Below, piece after piece: positions 47,306 through 48,487 of a DNA stretch of 48,487 nt. How positions within the stretch are numbered: the stretch's first letter is position 1; each line of letters begins with the position of its first letter. Under the pieces are notes generated by a model. It was not told the DNA's origin. It saw only the letters and a list, made by a program, of their open reading frames with translations, and did no database searches. The position numbers and the translations under genes are program-made. The stretch comes from an uncultured Spirochaetota bacterium (GTDB taxonomy: Bacteria; Spirochaetota; Spirochaetia; Treponematales; Rectinemataceae): assembly GCA_903821875.1 (NCBI GenBank), contig CAIJMU010000176.1, positions 1-48,487 of the forward strand, read 5' to 3'.

Positions 47306-48487
47306 TCACTGAAGCAACTCCAGGGTCCTGCCCGCGAAGTAGAGCGGCAGGGAGATGAGTTCGCTGGTAGCCACGCCGAATTTGAGGGTCTGGATGGAGG
47401 GGGGATTGAGGTCGAAACGCAGAGCGCGGGGAATCTTTTTCTCACCGAGGAACTGGTAGAGCGATTTCAGGGTCCCACTCTTCCCCGCTTTTACTTCGAT
47501 GGGTAGGATGCCCGCGCCTTGCTGGATCACGAAATCCAGTTCCGCGTTATTGCTCCGTCCCTCCCTGAGCCAATAATGGAGTTCGGGTGCCTGGATGCCG
47601 TGATGCCTTCCAAGCAACTCCTGTCCGACAAACTGCTCAGCCAGCGTGCCCTCGTTCAGCAGGCTTCGCTCGTCGAGCCTTTGAACCTGGACCCAATCGA
47701 GGCCAAGCTGCAGACTGACCAGACCTACATCGAGGAAGAGCAGCTTGAATACCGAGGAATCTTGCCCCACTCCAAGGGGGATTCCGGAGCAGTTTGAATG
47801 ATAGACATAATTGCACACTCTTGCCTTGCAGAGGAGGTCGATTGCTCCCTTGACCTCGGCGCTTCGGTCGTCGGGAGAGAGGCTCGAATATTTCACCTTA
47901 CGGCCCAGCTGGGCGGGCACCTTGCGGAAGATTCCCTGGAGACGAAGCAGCTGCGACTGCTTTGCGTATTTCGCAAAGTCATCGATGTAGGTATCGACGA
48001 TATCCCGCTGTACCCGCTGCACATCGCTGAAAAGCCCCGATTCCAGCCAGGTATGGACCGCCTCGGGCATCCCTCCGACGAAAAGGTACTCCCGCTGGCG
48101 CTGAAGCAGTTTCTGGTGCCGACTCTCGGGCAGCTCGTCTCCGAGTTTCCACCCGGCGAAGAAGTTGTGCAGTTCAGGATCGGCGGCCAGCAGGAATTCG
48201 CCAAAGGAAAGCGGCCCAAGATGGAAGTACGAAATCCTGCCTACCGGCATTGAAAAAAAATGGTCTGCCAGGGTGAACTCAAGAAGGGAACCTGCGGCGA
48301 TCACAGGGAGTTCGGGTATGTCCTCGAGAAAGTAGCGAAGGGCAGGTGTCGCCGCGCACATTGATCTGACAATCTTTCTCACGCTTTCCTGTCTCGCAGA
48401 TTCTGTTGACAATTGAGTCGGGTTCCCGGATTTCCCCGAGAGCCCGGATTTTTTTACAGGGTTTCCGTCGTCGCGATGCGGACGTGC
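47306..48487 (-). pseudogene. DUF4143-type ATPase remnant lacking the N-terminal P-loop region
   Basis: About 370 residues match the AAA/DUF4143 family from the middle of the ATPase domain onward: L-P-V-I-A-A-G-S-L-L-E-F near residue 34 (sensor region), L-F-V-G-G-M-P-E-A-V near 112, and the C-terminal nuclease-like fold with E-L-D-F-V-I and I-E-V-K-A-G. The family normally starts with a P-loop R-Q-V-G-K-T about 100 residues earlier and a D-E-I-Q Walker B just before A-L-R-Y-F. Here family-like sequence begins abruptly at P-A-L-R-Y-F. The frame stays open to the window edge but reads as unrelated, low-complexity sequence (K-K-S-G-L-S-G-K-S-G), and no ATG is available at the expected place (first codon TTG at 48412). 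Most likely a decayed or rearranged gene. Confidence 0.7.

Noticed and set aside
48417-48460. GC repeats CCCGGATTT ending in a T-run near the window end, as a plus-strand terminator
   Set aside because: The repeats are mainly direct and only short stems can form; the region is within the broken DUF4143 frame.
1-48487. tRNA, rRNA, CRISPR, insertion sequences, prophage genes, replication origin
   Set aside because: None recognised by eye: no cloverleaf-like segments, regularly spaced repeats, transposase or integrase motifs, or DnaA-box clusters were seen.

Overview
The window is about 48.5 kb of GC-rich bacterial chromosome (coding bias strongly G/C in third positions) given over almost entirely to sugar uptake and catabolism. 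No rRNA, tRNA, CRISPR array, IS element or phage gene was seen. The mix of three ribose/rhamnose-type sugar ABC importers, many uroporphyrinogen-decarboxylase-like (UroD-like) proteins, RhaM-type mutarotases and a DUF4143 ATPase would fit a free-living saccharolytic anaerobe. A spirochaete is my best guess from gene style, but nothing in the window proves the phylum.

Layout. (1) 1-11673, plus strand: a long operon-like run of TIM-barrel isomerase (partial), MBL-fold protein, 3-hydroxyisobutyrate-dehydrogenase-type reductase, a complete acetoin/pyruvate-dehydrogenase-type complex (E1alpha, E1beta, E2, two SDRs, E3), a LacI regulator, a RhaM-type mutarotase, and a single-chain fusion of a UroD-type methyltransferase with a corrinoid-binding domain. 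(2) 11732-17332, minus strand: substrate-binding protein, ATPase, permease, UroD-like protein and SGNH hydrolase, divergent from a LacI gene (17779). (3) 17779-28018, plus strand: LacI regulator, two UroD-like proteins, a RhaSTPQ-like sugar ABC importer, a ribulose-phosphate-3-epimerase-like protein and a Zn dehydrogenase. (4) 28039-34752: DeoR regulator; Zn dehydrogenase, TIM-barrel isomerase and RhaM as a tightly overlapping trio; AraC regulator; L-rhamnose isomerase and class II aldolase. No rhamnulokinase is present. (5) 34777-36397, minus strand: ACT-domain regulator and HisC, the only part that does not look like sugar catabolism. (6) 36546-44455, minus strand: RhaM, two UroD-like proteins, ATPase, two permeases and substrate-binding protein. 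(7) 44743-47262: a GH29 alpha-L-fucosidase fused to a multi-spanning membrane domain. (8) 47306-end: a DUF4143-type ATPase that lacks its N-terminal P-loop region.

How it may work together. Fucosidase, rhamnose isomerase and three RhaM-type mutarotases point to 6-deoxyhexoses (L-rhamnose, L-fucose or relatives). Six UroD-like proteins sit beside transporters and mutarotases rather than haem genes; one carries its own corrinoid domain. My main hypothesis, an inference, is that the locus takes up O-methylated or otherwise modified deoxysugars, removes methyl groups by corrinoid chemistry and oxidises the products, perhaps through the dedicated acetoin-dehydrogenase-like complex. Regulation is visible as palindromes and direct repeats beside the LacI, DeoR and AraC genes, and as hairpins beside the binding-protein gene in all three transporter operons.
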